A stretch of 53,681 bases of DNA from Synergistaceae bacterium (GTDB lineage: Bacteria > Synergistota > Synergistia > Synergistales > Aminobacteriaceae). The position numbers and the translations under genes are program-made. The DNA lies in assembly GCA_031280275.1 (NCBI GenBank), contig JAITGX010000040.1, positions 1-53,681 on the forward strand, read 5' to 3'. The notes under the pieces are model-generated. The model worked only from the letters and a program-made list of their open reading frames with translations. It ran no database searches and was not told the DNA's origin. Positions 25,191 through 34,685 of this stretch are shown one piece after another (the stretch's first letter is position 1; each line of letters opens with the position of its first letter).

Positions 25191-26532
25191 ATTTACTCCT
25201 GATATTTTCCACAATTTGGCAGATATTAGGATCATCTTTAATCAGTTGGCTGATCTTCCGTTGAGCGTGGATGAACGTCGTATGGTCTTTCTTGTTGAAG
25301 GCCCGTGCTATGGCCTGCTGACTCTGCTCCGTGAGTTCGCCGCACAAGTACATAGCTATCTGCCGAGCCTTGGCGATCTCCGCCGTGCGTTTGGGACTCA
25401 GCAGTTCCTCCACGGTTATGTTCAGGTTCTCGGCCACGACGCTCTGAATGGCGTTGATCGTCGAAGGACCCCTCACGTCCGGTCTCAGCATGTCTTTCAG
25501 CCACACGGAAGCGTTACCGACGCTGATAGGTTCCTTGGAGATCTTAGAATCGGCAATGACGCGGTTCAATGCACCCTCCAGTTCCCGGATATTGCTGGGA
25601 ATTCGTTGAGCCAGGAAGTCAATAACGTTCCTGGGGATGTCGCAGCCGCGCAATTGGGCCTTTTTCTGTAAAATGGCAATGCGAGTTTCCAGGTCCGGCG
25701 GCTGAATGTCCGTCACCAACCCCCAGGTAAAGCGGCTCTTTAAGCGGTCCTCAATGTTTTTCAGCTCCGTTGGGGCCCTGTCAGAGCAGATGACTATCTG
25801 CTTGTTGACCTCCCGCAGGCTGTCGAAGGTGTAAAAGAACTCCTCTTGACTGCTGTGCTTGTCTCCCATAAACTGAATGTCGTCGATGAGCAGGATGTCC
25901 ACGGTGCGGTACTTGTTTTTGAACTCCTGCCCCTGCTTCGTTTGAATTGATTGGATAAACTCGCTGACGAACTTCTCCGAGCTGACGTAGACCACATTGA
26001 GGTTGTTCTTTTTTTCGAGGGCGTAGTGACAAATAGCATGCATCAGGTGCGTCTTGCCCAGACCCACCCCGCCCCAGATGAAGAGAGGGTTGAAAGCGTC
26101 ACCGGGGGTCTCCGCCACGGCGGCGCTGGCGGCGTGGGCGAGACGGTTGGATTTCCCCACAACGAAGGACTTGAACGTGTAGCCTGCATTCAGGTTCAGT
26201 CCACTCTTGAATTTGGACCCGACGGCTCCTTTCGCGCGGTTCTCCCATTCCTCCCGGCTGCCGCCCGTGGGTTCCTCACTGACAGAAAGACGTATGATGG
26301 AGACGTCCCCGATCTCCTTGGCGGCCTTATTCAGCTCCCCCAAAAAGCGGCTGACGATCTGTTCCTTGACGAACACGTTCGCCACGTCCACCACGAGTTC
26401 CCCCTCATCCACGGCGGTAGGCACGCAGGACGAAAGCCACATCTCCTCGCTTCCCTCAGGAAGACTAGGCAGGGCCTTGTCCAACACGTCCCGCCACATT
26501 TCCTGCAAGTTTTTCCGCAATTTTGTCACCAC
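25186..26532 (-). CDS. dnaA: Chromosomal replication initiator protein DnaA
   Basis: A 448-residue initiator. Domain I is at the N-terminus (LQEMWRDVLDKALPS). The AAA+ domain has Walker A GGVGLGKTHLMHAI (about residue 153), Walker B VDILLIDDIQF and sensor FTWGLVTDIQPPD. The DNA-binding domain carries the signature CGELTEQSQQAIARAFNKKDHTTFIHA, including the DHTT box contact. GTG 26532 is followed at once by a second GTG (26529); the ribosome site (AATAGG) is poor. It is flanked by DnaA-box clusters on both sides, so autoregulation and a bipartite origin are likely. Confidence 0.97.
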   Translation of the reverse strand: MVTKLRKNLQEMWRDVLDKALPSLPEGSEEMWLSSCVPTAVDEGELVVDVANVFVKEQIVSRFLGELNKAAKEIGDVSIIRLSVSEEPTGGSREEWENRAKGAVGSKFKSGLNLNAGYTFKSFVVGKSNRLAHAASAAVAETPGDAFNPLFIWGGVGLGKTHLMHAICHYALEKKNNLNVVYVSSEKFVSEFIQSIQTKQGQEFKNKYRTVDILLIDDIQFMGDKHSSQEEFFYTFDSLREVNKQIVICSDRAPTELKNIEDRLKSRFTWGLVTDIQPPDLETRIAILQKKAQLRGCDIPRNVIDFLAQRIPSNIRELEGALNRVIADSKISKEPISVGNASVWLKDMLRPDVRGPSTINAIQSVVAENLNITVEELLSPKRTAEIAKARQIAMYLCGELTEQSQQAIARAFNKKDHTTFIHAQRKISQLIKDDPNICQIVENIRSKL

Positions 26533-26570
26533 CTATTACAGGACACGGGAATTTTAAGGTATTTGCATAG

Positions 26571-26657
26571 TTATCCACAGCGGGAAATGCCTATCCTGGC
26601 TTTTCCACGCCAATTATACACTTATCCACAACGAAAAGATATTTTTTTTGTGGATAA
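26571..26657. promoter_or_regulatory. DnaA-box cluster upstream of dnaA (second origin unit or dnaA operator)
   Basis: Perfect TTATCCACA occurs at 26571-26579 and 26622-26630 and perfect TGTGGATAA at 26649-26657. Near boxes lie at 26601 (TTTTCCACG) and 26614 (TTATACACT). A minus-strand TATAAT (26618-26613) sits among them and may be the dnaA -10 box, although no good -35 was seen. The cluster would allow DnaA to repress its own gene and, with the downstream cluster, form a bipartite origin. Confidence 0.8.
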
Positions 26658-26744
26658 AAATGAAGATTTATTATATTGATTTAACAAAATAATGCTGAAT
26701 TATAGATGCGTATAGAGCAGCGCTTCCTTGATATCCCACCTCAG

Positions 26745-26846
26745 GGAAACACTGATTAAGCCCTTGCGGGGCTCTGCCCCCCCCCGGGGTCTCAGACCCC
26801 GAGGGGGGGTCTCAGGCCCCTAAGAACCCCATTAATCAGTGCTTCC
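26745..26846 (-). repeat. Dispersed palindromic element, copy D (full length)
   Basis: A 102-bp copy. On the minus strand it starts GGAAGCACTGATTAATGGGG and ends TTAATCAGTGTTTCC. The middle has long G/C runs (a run of 9 C and one of 7 G) and the GGGGTCTCAGACCCC hairpin. It lies just outside the DnaA-box cluster in the dnaA-thioesterase gap. Confidence 0.85.
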
Positions 26847-27302
26847 TTAAAGGACTGCTCAGGGAGCGCTTGGTGTAGAGATTTATTATGGCTGGATGTA
26901 TTTTTTAAGCAAAAATACCTAAATAAACAAAGTAAATCCAGTAATTGTACAGTTTAACATAAATATCATGCCTTTGCCATGTGACAACGCGTAAAACCTC
27001 TTGCAAAATTAGAACTAAACCGTTATACTTTGCTAAAATAAATGCTCAATGTTTTAAAATATTTATTAGTCGTTCTTTAATGTTCTTTAGCGTTATTTTG
27101 TTAATTAACTATACCTTCATACTTTAAGCCCCTGACGGAAAAATATAGTATTTTGACTTTAAATAAGACCTATTGGCTCTTGCATAAGCAAAACCTTTTC
27201 GCTTGTTTTGAGCTTTTATTCACTATTATCGTGTTTATGACTATATAAAACGTTATACCTCAAAGCGAGTGCTATTATACGGACAAGGGGGTGGACTGAA
27301 CG
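26847..27302. other. AT-rich intergenic stretch beside the origin
   Basis: About 455 bases without an ORF, strikingly AT-rich against the GC-rich surroundings. It includes a short tandem repeat GTTCTTTAAT/GTTCTTTAGC near 27073 and several TATA-like hexamers. A loose TTCACT and TATATA pair 17 bases apart near 27221-27249 could be the thioesterase promoter. No tRNA or known RNA was recognised. Confidence 0.4.
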
Positions 27303-28094
27303 GTGTACAGACGAAAGATAATCGTCTTGCCGTCGGAGACGGCGTGTACCAACGAGATGAAGATACACGCCCTGCTCAACCGCTTGCAGGACACGGCGGG
27401 AATGGCCGTCGGGGGCACGGAGGGCGCCCCGGCGGAGCTGATGCGGCGGGGCTATGGCTGGGTGCTCTTGAAGTACGATTTAGAGGTTCTGACGCGGCTG
27501 CCGGGCATGAACGAGTCCCTCATTATCGAGACGCGGCATACGGCGGGGGATGGGTTTCACATCCTGCGGGCTTTCCGCGTGTTCCGGGAGGCGGATGAGG
27601 CGGAGACCCTGGTGCTGGCTAAGACCTCTTGGGTGCTGATTGATCTGGCCGCGGGGCATCCGGTGCGGGCAGCCCAGCACCTGCCGGAGGTCTTTGCCGA
27701 CGTGAGCGGCGACCCCCCTATTGACGGGGAGTTCACCGCGATACCCCGGCTTTCAGGAGCGAGACTAAGGGACGAACCGGTGCTTGGAGAGACGGCGTTC
27801 CCGGTGCGCTTTCACGACCTGGACGCTAACGGGCACGTGAACAACGCGGTGTACTTTGAGTGGGCCTGGGAGGCCACGCCGCTGGATCCGGCGGGCTGGA
27901 GCGTCCGAGAGATGCACGCGGAGTTCCGGGTCAGCGCCAAACTGGGGGAAACGGTGGTGGTACGGGTAAAGGCCCTTCCAGCTAATGGTGGGACGCGGGC
28001 CTTCGTCTATGACATGGCTGAGGAGGGCAGGGACGCCGCGCGCCCTTTGGCGCGTTTCTCCTCGGTTTGGGTACCCTTAGGCGAGTGGCTCTAG
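27303..28094 (+). CDS. Acyl-ACP thioesterase (FatA-type double hot dog)
   Basis: A 263-residue hydrolase that releases fatty acids from acyl carrier protein. The first hot-dog half contains LLNRLQDTAGMA and YGWVLLKYDLEV; the second has DLDANGHVNNAVYFEW with the catalytic Asn-His pair. The GTG start follows AAGGGGGTGG. The next gene, a hybrid kinase, begins 42 bases after its stop; the relation may be only positional. Confidence 0.88.
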   Translation: MYRRKIIVLPSETACTNEMKIHALLNRLQDTAGMAVGGTEGAPAELMRRGYGWVLLKYDLEVLTRLPGMNESLIIETRHTAGDGFHILRAFRVFREADEAETLVLAKTSWVLIDLAAGHPVRAAQHLPEVFADVSGDPPIDGEFTAIPRLSGARLRDEPVLGETAFPVRFHDLDANGHVNNAVYFEWAWEATPLDPAGWSVREMHAEFRVSAKLGETVVVRVKALPANGGTRAFVYDMAEEGRDAARPLARFSSVWVPLGEWL

Positions 28095-28136
28095 AGACTA
28101 TGAACGCGCCAAAACATGGAAGAGGAGGTGCGAAAA

Positions 28137-31040
28137 TTGCTGTCTTTATTAAAAATATCCATTCGTGCGAGGGTGACGATGGCGATCATCGTTATCGTGT
28201 TGTTCACGACGACGGCACAGCTGGGAATAAGCCTTTTTTTCACTAGAAGCCGCATCATTGAAACGGTGAGAAGCGATATTCAAGCTATCGTGGATATCGC
28301 TGACGAGTTCATCAGCGCAAGGATCGCGCTGCTGAAGTCCGACGCCGAGGTGGTCGCCCGCACGCTTGAGGGCGTCCCCGATCATCGCCTGAAACCGGTG
28401 CTCGACGAGCTCCTGGGCCGTTACCAGGATTTTTTGGCGTTCACGGTGTTTCGACGCGATCACTTGGTTGTCTCTTCTGGAACGCCGCCTACCCCGGAAG
28501 ACCGCCTGCGGGACAGCGAGTACCTCCAGGAGGCCTTCAAGGGGGCAACCATCATCTCCACCACCCGCCAAGATCCATCGGGGACTCTGGTGCTGCACGT
28601 CTGCACCCTCATCGACGAGGGGCGGGTTCTGTCCGTGACCGTGCCGGGGATGCTTTTCAGCGAGCTGATCGCGGACTTTCGAATATGGGAGACGGGGAAT
28701 ATTTTCATGCTGGACGAAACCGGCGTCCCCATCGCCAACGTACGGCCCTCTATGGTACTGGAGCGGGTCAACTACCCCGAACGCGGCAAGGTGAATCCCA
28801 ACGAAAGAAGCATGGGGGAGTTCGTCGAGCGGATGCTGTCGAGCAGCAGGGGCGTCGGGGTGTACAAGTACCTGGATGGCGCGGAACGGTTCTGTGCGTG
28901 GAAGACCCTCAGGACCTCCCGCAAAGGCTGGGTGGTGGGCATCGCAGCGCCCTTAATGGAAAGTCCCGCGGCCCAGTCCCAGGAGGGGCTGCTGATCGCT
29001 GCGGGGATGTTCTTGGGCCTGTGCGCCGCGTTGGCCGTTCTGGTCTCTCACTGGGTGTCGAGGCCCTTTTACAGACTCCAGGAACAGAACCAGTCTCTCG
29101 CCAGCCTCAACGCGGAGGTAAAGGCCGCCAACGAGGCGAAAAGCAACTTCCTGGCCAGCATGAGCCACGAAATGCGCACGCCGATGAGTGCCGTCATTGG
29201 CCTGTCGGAGCTGCTCCTCAGCGAGGAGTCCGTCGAGGGTGAGGTTCGTGAAAATTTGGAGAAAATATACCACTCCGGGGAGACGCTTCTGGCCATCATC
29301 AACGACATTCTGGACATCTCCAAAATCGAGTCCGGGAACTTCCAGTTGAGCCCTGTGGAGTACGAGACGTCCAGCTTCATCAACGACACTATTACGCTAA
29401 ACATCATGCGTATCGCCGAGAAGTCCATCACCTTCAAGCTGGACGTGGATGATAACCTGCCCAGCCGCCTTTTCGGCGACGACCTGCGGGTGAAGCAGAT
29501 GTGCAACAATCTCCTGTCCAACGCCTTCAAGTACACGCAGGAGGGAACGGTAGAGTGGCGAATAGCCTGTGAGCGAAAGGGAGACGTCATCTGGATGACG
29601 AATCAGGTGAAGGACACGGGCATCGGCATCAAGCCGGAGGACCTGCCAAAGCTCTTTTCCAATTACAGCCAAGTGGACATGTCCTCCCATCGTAAAATCG
29701 AGGGAACGGGGCTGGGGCTGGCCCTGGTCAAGCGCATGGCGGAAATGATGGGCGGCAGCGTCACGGTGGAGAGCGAGTACGGGAAAGGCAGCGTCTTCAC
29801 GGTGCGTTTCCGCCAGGGGTTCGTAACGGACGTGCCTCTTGGCCTAGAAGTGGCGGAAAGTTTGAGGAGCTTCCACTACCTCAAAAACAAGCGGGAGCGG
29901 CAGGTGAAGTTCGTGCGCGTTCCCATGCCCTACGCGAAGGTGCTGGTGGTAGACGACGTCCCCACCAACCTGGACGTGGCCAGGGGCATGATGAAGCCCT
30001 ACAAGATGCGGGTAGACTGCGCCCTCAGCGGCAGTCAGGCCATAAACCTGGTGCGCGGCGGGGACGTTCAGTACGATGTGATTTTTATGGATCACATGAT
30101 GCCGGAAATGGACGGCGTCGAAACCTTGCGGCGGATTCGGGAACTGGGTACAGACTACGCGAAGAACGTGCCCATCATCATCCTGACGGCCAATGCTATC
30201 GTCGGCAACGAGGAAGCGTTTCTGCAAGAGGGCTTTCAGGCGTTTCTCTCCAAGCCCATCAACGCCATGTTTTTGGACTCGCTGCTTCGCCGGTGGGTTC
30301 GGAACAAGAACCGGGAAAAGGAATGCGAGGACAAGGAACGCAAGGACTTGGAGGGAGTCACGAACCCCCCGGCCACGCTCCAGTCGGAGTCTCTTTCGGG
30401 CTCCCTTTTGTTGGAAGCGTGGAAGGAGCTTTTCGGTGCGCCGGACGTGGGCCTGATCGACCTGGAGCGGGGCATTGAGCGCTTTGGCAGGGACGAGGTG
30501 ATATACTTGGAGGTGTTGGAGTCCTACGCTAGGGATACCCCTCTTTTGTTGGAAGGGCTTCGTTGCGTGGAGCCAGAGACCCTTGCGGCTTACGCCGTCA
30601 CCGTCCACGGGATCAAGGGGAGCAGCCGCGGGATATGCGCCGGGGACGTTGGGGCGCTGGCGGAGGACTTAGAGCGCGCGGCGAAGGCGGAGGACCTGTC
30701 CTTCATTGAGGCGAAGAACAGCGCGTTTTTAGCGGCGGCGGAACAGTTGGCCGAGCGCCTCTCCGCTTTGATTCAGAAGGTACGCAAGGTCAGCGCGCCT
30801 AAGCCGTTGAAGCCCGAACCAGACCTCACGACTCTCGCCGCTCTGCGGGCAGCCTGCGAGAAGTTCGACATTGACGAGGCAGATAAGGCCATGAACAACC
30901 TGACTGCCTGGGAGTATGAGTCCGGCGGAGAGCTGATCACCTGGCTTAAAGAACAGGCCGCCCTTCTCAACTTCAAACAAATCGCTGAACGCCTATCGAG
31001 GCACAACGGCGCCAATACTCCAGGAAACCCGATTATATAA
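28137..31040 (+). CDS. Hybrid sensor histidine kinase (Cache-like sensor, HK-REC-HPt)
   Basis: A 967-residue protein from TTG 28137, which has GAGGAGG 8 bases upstream; ATG 28116 has no ribosome site and would add seven residues. A membrane helix near residues 12-35 and one near 285-305 enclose a Cache-type sensor domain (GNIFMLDETGVPIANV). HisKA contains MSHEMRTPMSAVIGL (H344), the HATPase KDTGIGIKPEDL and GTGLGLAL, the receiver D652 (FMDHMMPEMDG), and the HPt TVHGIKGSSRG (H824). A C-terminal helical module resembles that of the kinases at 789 and 4552. The last codons (GNPII) overlap a decayed repeat end. Confidence 0.92.
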   Translation: MLSLLKISIRARVTMAIIVIVLFTTTAQLGISLFFTRSRIIETVRSDIQAIVDIADEFISARIALLKSDAEVVARTLEGVPDHRLKPVLDELLGRYQDFLAFTVFRRDHLVVSSGTPPTPEDRLRDSEYLQEAFKGATIISTTRQDPSGTLVLHVCTLIDEGRVLSVTVPGMLFSELIADFRIWETGNIFMLDETGVPIANVRPSMVLERVNYPERGKVNPNERSMGEFVERMLSSSRGVGVYKYLDGAERFCAWKTLRTSRKGWVVGIAAPLMESPAAQSQEGLLIAAGMFLGLCAALAVLVSHWVSRPFYRLQEQNQSLASLNAEVKAANEAKSNFLASMSHEMRTPMSAVIGLSELLLSEESVEGEVRENLEKIYHSGETLLAIINDILDISKIESGNFQLSPVEYETSSFINDTITLNIMRIAEKSITFKLDVDDNLPSRLFGDDLRVKQMCNNLLSNAFKYTQEGTVEWRIACERKGDVIWMTNQVKDTGIGIKPEDLPKLFSNYSQVDMSSHRKIEGTGLGLALVKRMAEMMGGSVTVESEYGKGSVFTVRFRQGFVTDVPLGLEVAESLRSFHYLKNKRERQVKFVRVPMPYAKVLVVDDVPTNLDVARGMMKPYKMRVDCALSGSQAINLVRGGDVQYDVIFMDHMMPEMDGVETLRRIRELGTDYAKNVPIIILTANAIVGNEEAFLQEGFQAFLSKPINAMFLDSLLRRWVRNKNREKECEDKERKDLEGVTNPPATLQSESLSGSLLLEAWKELFGAPDVGLIDLERGIERFGRDEVIYLEVLESYARDTPLLLEGLRCVEPETLAAYAVTVHGIKGSSRGICAGDVGALAEDLERAAKAEDLSFIEAKNSAFLAAAEQLAERLSALIQKVRKVSAPKPLKPEPDLTTLAALRAACEKFDIDEADKAMNNLTAWEYESGGELITWLKEQAALLNFKQIAERLSRHNGANTPGNPII

Positions 31041-31088
31041 TATATGGGGTTTTTAGGGGCCCAAGGCCCTTAAGCGGGGTGCGGGAGC
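31023..31088 (+). repeat. Dispersed palindromic element, copy E (decayed left half)
   Basis: GGAAACCCGATTA (compare GGAAACACTGATTAA) is followed by an AT insertion, then TGGGGTTTTTAGGGGCCCAAGGCCCTTAAGCGGGGTGCGGG. The first 13 bases lie in the 3' end of the kinase gene. The GGGCC/GGCCC hairpin also lies just downstream of the tRNA on the other strand and may help stop both transcripts. Confidence 0.7.
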
Positions 31089-31109
31089 GACTGCCATAAA
31101 TTTTCCTGA

Positions 31110-31181
31110 AGCCGGTGAACAGATTCGAACTGTTGACCTGTGCATTACGAGTGCACTGCTCTACCCCTGAGCCACACCGGC
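31110..31181 (-). tRNA. tRNA-Thr(CGT)
   Basis: On the minus strand GCCGGTG pairs with CACCGGC as acceptor stem. The D arm is GCTC/GAGC, the anticodon stem GTGCA/TGCAC encloses loop CTCGTAA with anticodon CGT (Thr, ACG codons), and the T arm is AACAG/CTGTT around TTCGAAT. Length is 72 with discriminator T. CCA is not encoded. Confidence 0.95.
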
Positions 31182-31245
31182 CCTCTGCCTGTATTCATGT
31201 TTCCTGTTTCCTCTTTGTCCTGCCTGCCGGGAAACATGCACAGGA

Positions 31246-31274
31246 ATATTAACACTTTCTCATAAGAATTACAA
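31246..31274 (-). promoter_or_regulatory. Promoter of tRNA-Thr
   Basis: On the minus strand TTGTAA (31274-31269) and TAATAT (31251-31246) are exactly 17 bases apart, about 65 bases before the mature tRNA. Confidence 0.65.
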
Positions 31275-31548
31275 GGGCTTCTTCAAGAAGGGATAAAACC
31301 TTGCAAATACCTTATTGGATATTTTGCGTACTAAATTTAATCAATTAAGTGATATTATTGATTTATAATTTTTATACGTTTGCCCTGCTAAAATCCCCTA
31401 GCTAAAGCGAGGGGAGTATGTCAAAGTGCTAAAATATACATGATTCTGCGTCCTTGTCGAAAGCGATAAGGACGCGGAATAATGTAGAGGGGCGAGCGAA
31501 AACCCTTTTCTAGGATTTTCCCATTTCCCCCTTTTGGAGGGCGTCTGA
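31275..31548. other. gyrA upstream region with a long hairpin
   Basis: AT-rich DNA followed by two stem-loops on the gyrA side. CCCCT-A-GC/GC-G-AGGGG lies near 31395-31414. A 17-bp stem lies at 31443-31459 / 31464-31480 (ATTCTGCGTCCTTGTCG with its partner, two G-T pairs, loop AAAG). No T-run follows, so it is not a standard terminator; a gyrA leader structure or a small RNA is possible. The gyrA promoter was not resolved. Confidence 0.5.
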
Positions 31549-34065
31549 ATGACAGAAGAAGTGAAAGGCGAAAGCCTGTTCAGCAAAATTGTATCTTTGC
31601 CGCTGGTGGAGGAGATCAAGCAGAGCTATCTAAGCTACGCCATGAGCGTCATCGTGGGGCGCGCTCTGCCCGATGCCCGCGACGGCTTGAAACCTGTGCA
31701 GCGGCGTATCCTTTACACCATGATGGAACTGGGGCTGAAGCATAACTCCGCTTACAAGAAGTCGGCCCGCGTGGTGGGCGATGCCATGGGCAAATACCAC
31801 CCTCACGGCGACAGCGCCATCTACGAAACCATGGTTCGCATGGCCCAGCCTTGGAGCCTGCGTTACTGCCTGGTGGACGGTCAGGGAAATTTCGGCTCCA
31901 TTGACGGCGACAGCGCGGCGGCCATGCGCTACACAGAGGCGCGCTTTTTTGAACTGGGGGAACTCATGCTGGCCGACATAGGGGAGGACACGGTCGATTG
32001 GGGGCCCAACTTCGACGAATCCCTTCAAGAGCCCCTGACCCTGCCCTCGGCGCTCCCCAACCTTTTGGTAAATGGCTGCACGGGTATTGCGGTCGGTATG
32101 GCCACCAACATCCCTCCCCACAACCTCCGAGAGGTGGTGGACGTCCTATGTTGCATGCTCGACGCGCCGGAGGGGAAGGTCAGCTTGGAGGAGATAGCGA
32201 AGCTCCTGCCGGGTCCGGATTTCCCCACGGGGGGAATTATCTTAGGGCGCGACGGCATACGGGACGCCTATCGAACGGGACGCGGACGCGTGGTGGTCCA
32301 GGGGCGGCTGCACACGGAGGAGGGCAAGCGGGGCCGCATTTCCGTCGTCGTGACGGAAATTCCCTTCATGGTGAACAAGACCACGCTCATTGAGGCCATG
32401 GTCGCGGCAGTTCAGGAAAAACACGTGGACGGCGTGTCAGAAATCCGCGACGAGTCCGACCGGGAGGGCATGAGGATCGTGCTGGACCTGACCCGGGACG
32501 GCGACCCTGACCTGGTAACGCGCCAGCTCTACAAGCACACCCAGCTTCAGTCCACTTTCGGCGTCATCAACTTAGCCCTGGACAACGGTTATCCCAAGGA
32601 AATGCCGCTTTTGGACATGCTCTCGCTTTTCCTATCGCACCGGCGGGACGTGGTGCGGCGGCGCACGCAGTTCCGCATGAACAAGGCCCAGGCGCGGGAA
32701 CACGTCGTTCAGGGCCTTGTGAAGGCGCTAGGCGTCGTTGACAAGGTCATTCCCCTAATTCGTGCGGTCACGACCGCCGCCGACGCTAGGGAGGGCTTAA
32801 TGGAGCGCCTGGGGTTCTCAGAGGCCCAAGCCCAAGCCATTTTGGAGATGCGCCTCCAGCGCCTGACGGGTCTCGAACGCGAGAAGCTTAACGAAGAGCT
32901 GAACCAGCTTTTGGCTGACATTGAGGGATTCAAAAAAATTCTGAACGACGCCAAGGTTTTGGACGATGTGATCCGCGCTGAACTCACGGATATAGCGGCT
33001 CGATTCGGTGACGACCGCCGCACGGAAATATTGGACAACTACGAGGAGTCCACAGACGAAGACCTCATCCCTGAAAGCCACATCGTCGTTGTCCTGTCGA
33101 AGGACGGTTTCCTGAAACGCCAGGATCTGGAAAGTTACACCCTTCAGGGCCGAGGGGGGAAAGGGCGCAAGGGAGCGTTCGTCCACGAGGAGGACGCCAT
33201 CGCTATGGTGAGCGTCACCCACACCCACCGGGAGCTTTATTTCTTTACCACCAAGGGGCGCGTCTTGACCCTGCGAGGGCACATGATCCCGGAGACGCGG
33301 ACGGGCAAGGGCAAACAGGCGGCCAAGCTGTTGCCCCTCGAAGAGGACGAACGGGTGGTGACGCTCTACGGCGGCGAGCTGGAAGGGGTCAGCTACGCCT
33401 TCTTCATCACCAAGGGCGGGGTGGCCAAGCGTATCGAACTTTCCGACCTGGCGGACTCCAACAGGCCCCGGCGCGTCATCACCCTCGACCAGGGGGACGA
33501 GATCGCCCAGGTGCGCCTGACGACGGGCAAGGACGACATATTATTAATGACGGCGGAAGCTCAGGCCCTCCGCGCTCCTGAGGAGGAGTTCCGCTCTATG
33601 GGGCGCAGCGCGCGGGGCGTAAGAGGGATGCGCTTGACGCCGGGCGACCATATCATTAGCTGCGACGTGGTCAGCGCGGAGAGTCACATTTTCATTCTCA
33701 GCGAGAAAGGGGTGGGAAAGCGCTCGCGGTTTGAGGAATTCACGCCGCATCACAGGGGCACGAGCGGCGTCCGGGCTATGAACCTGGGCCCGAAGACAGG
33801 CAGGCTGGTGGGGTGCTGGGCCGTCCGGGAGCAGGACGAGATCATCGCCATCACTGCCCGCGGCAGGATGATCCGGGTGGCCGTGAACGAAACGCCGCTC
33901 CTGAGCCGCACCGCCATGGGCAACATCACGGTGCGGCTGGACGAGGGGGACGCGGTGGCGGATTGCAGTGTCGTCCGCATAGATGAAGACGACGCGCTCG
34001 CCAAGAACCAGGATGACCTTCCGGTCCAAACGCCGGAGGTTACGGAGAAGGAGGAAAAGATTTGA
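31549..34065 (+). CDS. gyrA: DNA gyrase subunit A
   Basis: An 838-residue type II topoisomerase subunit. The catalytic Tyr is in [10 protein letters not shown] (about residue 125). [23 protein letters not shown] and HPHGDSAIY are the quinolone-region hallmarks; position 83 equivalent is Ser (HGDSAIYE). The C-terminal beta-pinwheel carries [11 protein letters not shown], a GyrA-box variant that separates gyrase from ParC. ATG is preceded by GGAGGG. The TTG start of psd overlaps its TGA. Confidence 0.96.
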   Translation: MTEEVKGESLFSKIVSLPLVEEIKQSYLSYAMSVIVGRALPDARDGLKPVQRRILYTMMELGLKHNSAYKKSARVVGDAMGKYHPHGDSAIYETMVRMAQPWSLRYCLVDGQGNFGSIDGDSAAAMRYTEARFFELGELMLADIGEDTVDWGPNFDESLQEPLTLPSALPNLLVNGCTGIAVGMATNIPPHNLREVVDVLCCMLDAPEGKVSLEEIAKLLPGPDFPTGGIILGRDGIRDAYRTGRGRVVVQGRLHTEEGKRGRISVVVTEIPFMVNKTTLIEAMVAAVQEKHVDGVSEIRDESDREGMRIVLDLTRDGDPDLVTRQLYKHTQLQSTFGVINLALDNGYPKEMPLLDMLSLFLSHRRDVVRRRTQFRMNKAQAREHVVQGLVKALGVVDKVIPLIRAVTTAADAREGLMERLGFSEAQAQAILEMRLQRLTGLEREKLNEELNQLLADIEGFKKILNDAKVLDDVIRAELTDIAARFGDDRRTEILDNYEESTDEDLIPESHIVVVLSKDGFLKRQDLESYTLQGRGGKGRKGAFVHEEDAIAMVSVTHTHRELYFFTTKGRVLTLRGHMIPETRTGKGKQAAKLLPLEEDERVVTLYGGELEGVSYAFFITKGGVAKRIELSDLADSNRPRRVITLDQGDEIAQVRLTTGKDDILLMTAEAQALRAPEEEFRSMGRSARGVRGMRLTPGDHIISCDVVSAESHIFILSEKGVGKRSRFEEFTPHHRGTSGVRAMNLGPKTGRLVGCWAVREQDEIIAITARGRMIRVAVNETPLLSRTAMGNITVRLDEGDAVADCSVVRIDEDDALAKNQDDLPVQTPEVTEKEEKI

Positions 34066-34685
34066 AGCTCGCGAAAGACGGGCTGCCGACGATTGGCACC
34101 CTTTTCATTTTGGCCGCGCTCGCCGCTTTCCTGCCTTGGCGGTGGCCTGTGGTGCTTTTGACCGTGCTGTTCGGGCTCGCCCTGTGGTTTTACCGCGACC
34201 CGGAGCGCGTACCGCCGAAGGGGGAAAATATCTTCGTCGCTCCAGCGGACGGCAAAATAGTGGAGATTGAGCCGGCGACGCACCCCTTTACGGGTCCCGC
34301 CGTGAAGGTGGGGATATTCATGAACGCCTTCAGCGTGCACGTGAACCGCGCGCCCTGTGAGGGCACGGTGGATTACCTGGAGTACGTTCCGGGCAGAAAA
34401 GTCGCCGCCTTTGCCCCCAAGGCTTCTGAAATCAACGAGCGCCACTGCGTGGGCCTGCTGACGAAATACGGCCCGGTGCTTTTGGTGCAGATAGCGGGAC
34501 TCATGGCGCGGCGCATCGTTTGCCGCGTCCGGCGCGGTGACGTTTTGCCCGCCGGAGGGCGCTACGGTATGATTAAGCTGGGTTCCAAGGTTGACATCTA
34601 CCTTCCTCGAAGCGTAGAATTACAAATCAAACTTGGGGATAAAGTTTACGCCGGAAAGTCCCCTATAGGAGTGGTGAGCGAATGA
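34062..34685 (+). CDS. psd: Phosphatidylserine decarboxylase proenzyme, short form
   Basis: A 207-residue membrane-associated enzyme that makes phosphatidylethanolamine. One or two hydrophobic helices are near residues 12-44. Then come [36 protein letters not shown] and the self-cleavage region [16 protein letters not shown], whose GS Ser becomes the pyruvoyl group. TTG 34062 overlaps the gyrA stop with GGAGGAAAAG upstream. Its stop overlaps pssA as ATGA. Confidence 0.94.
   Translation: MKLAKDGLPTIGTLFILAALAAFLPWRWPVVLLTVLFGLALWFYRDPERVPPKGENIFVAPADGKIVEIEPATHPFTGPAVKVGIFMNAFSVHVNRAPCEGTVDYLEYVPGRKVAAFAPKASEINERHCVGLLTKYGPVLLVQIAGLMARRIVCRVRRGDVLPAGGRYGMIKLGSKVDIYLPRSVELQIKLGDKVYAGKSPIGVVSE

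Noticed and set aside
31443-31480. Rho-independent terminator upstream of gyrA
   Set aside because: The stem is strong but no T-run follows on either strand.
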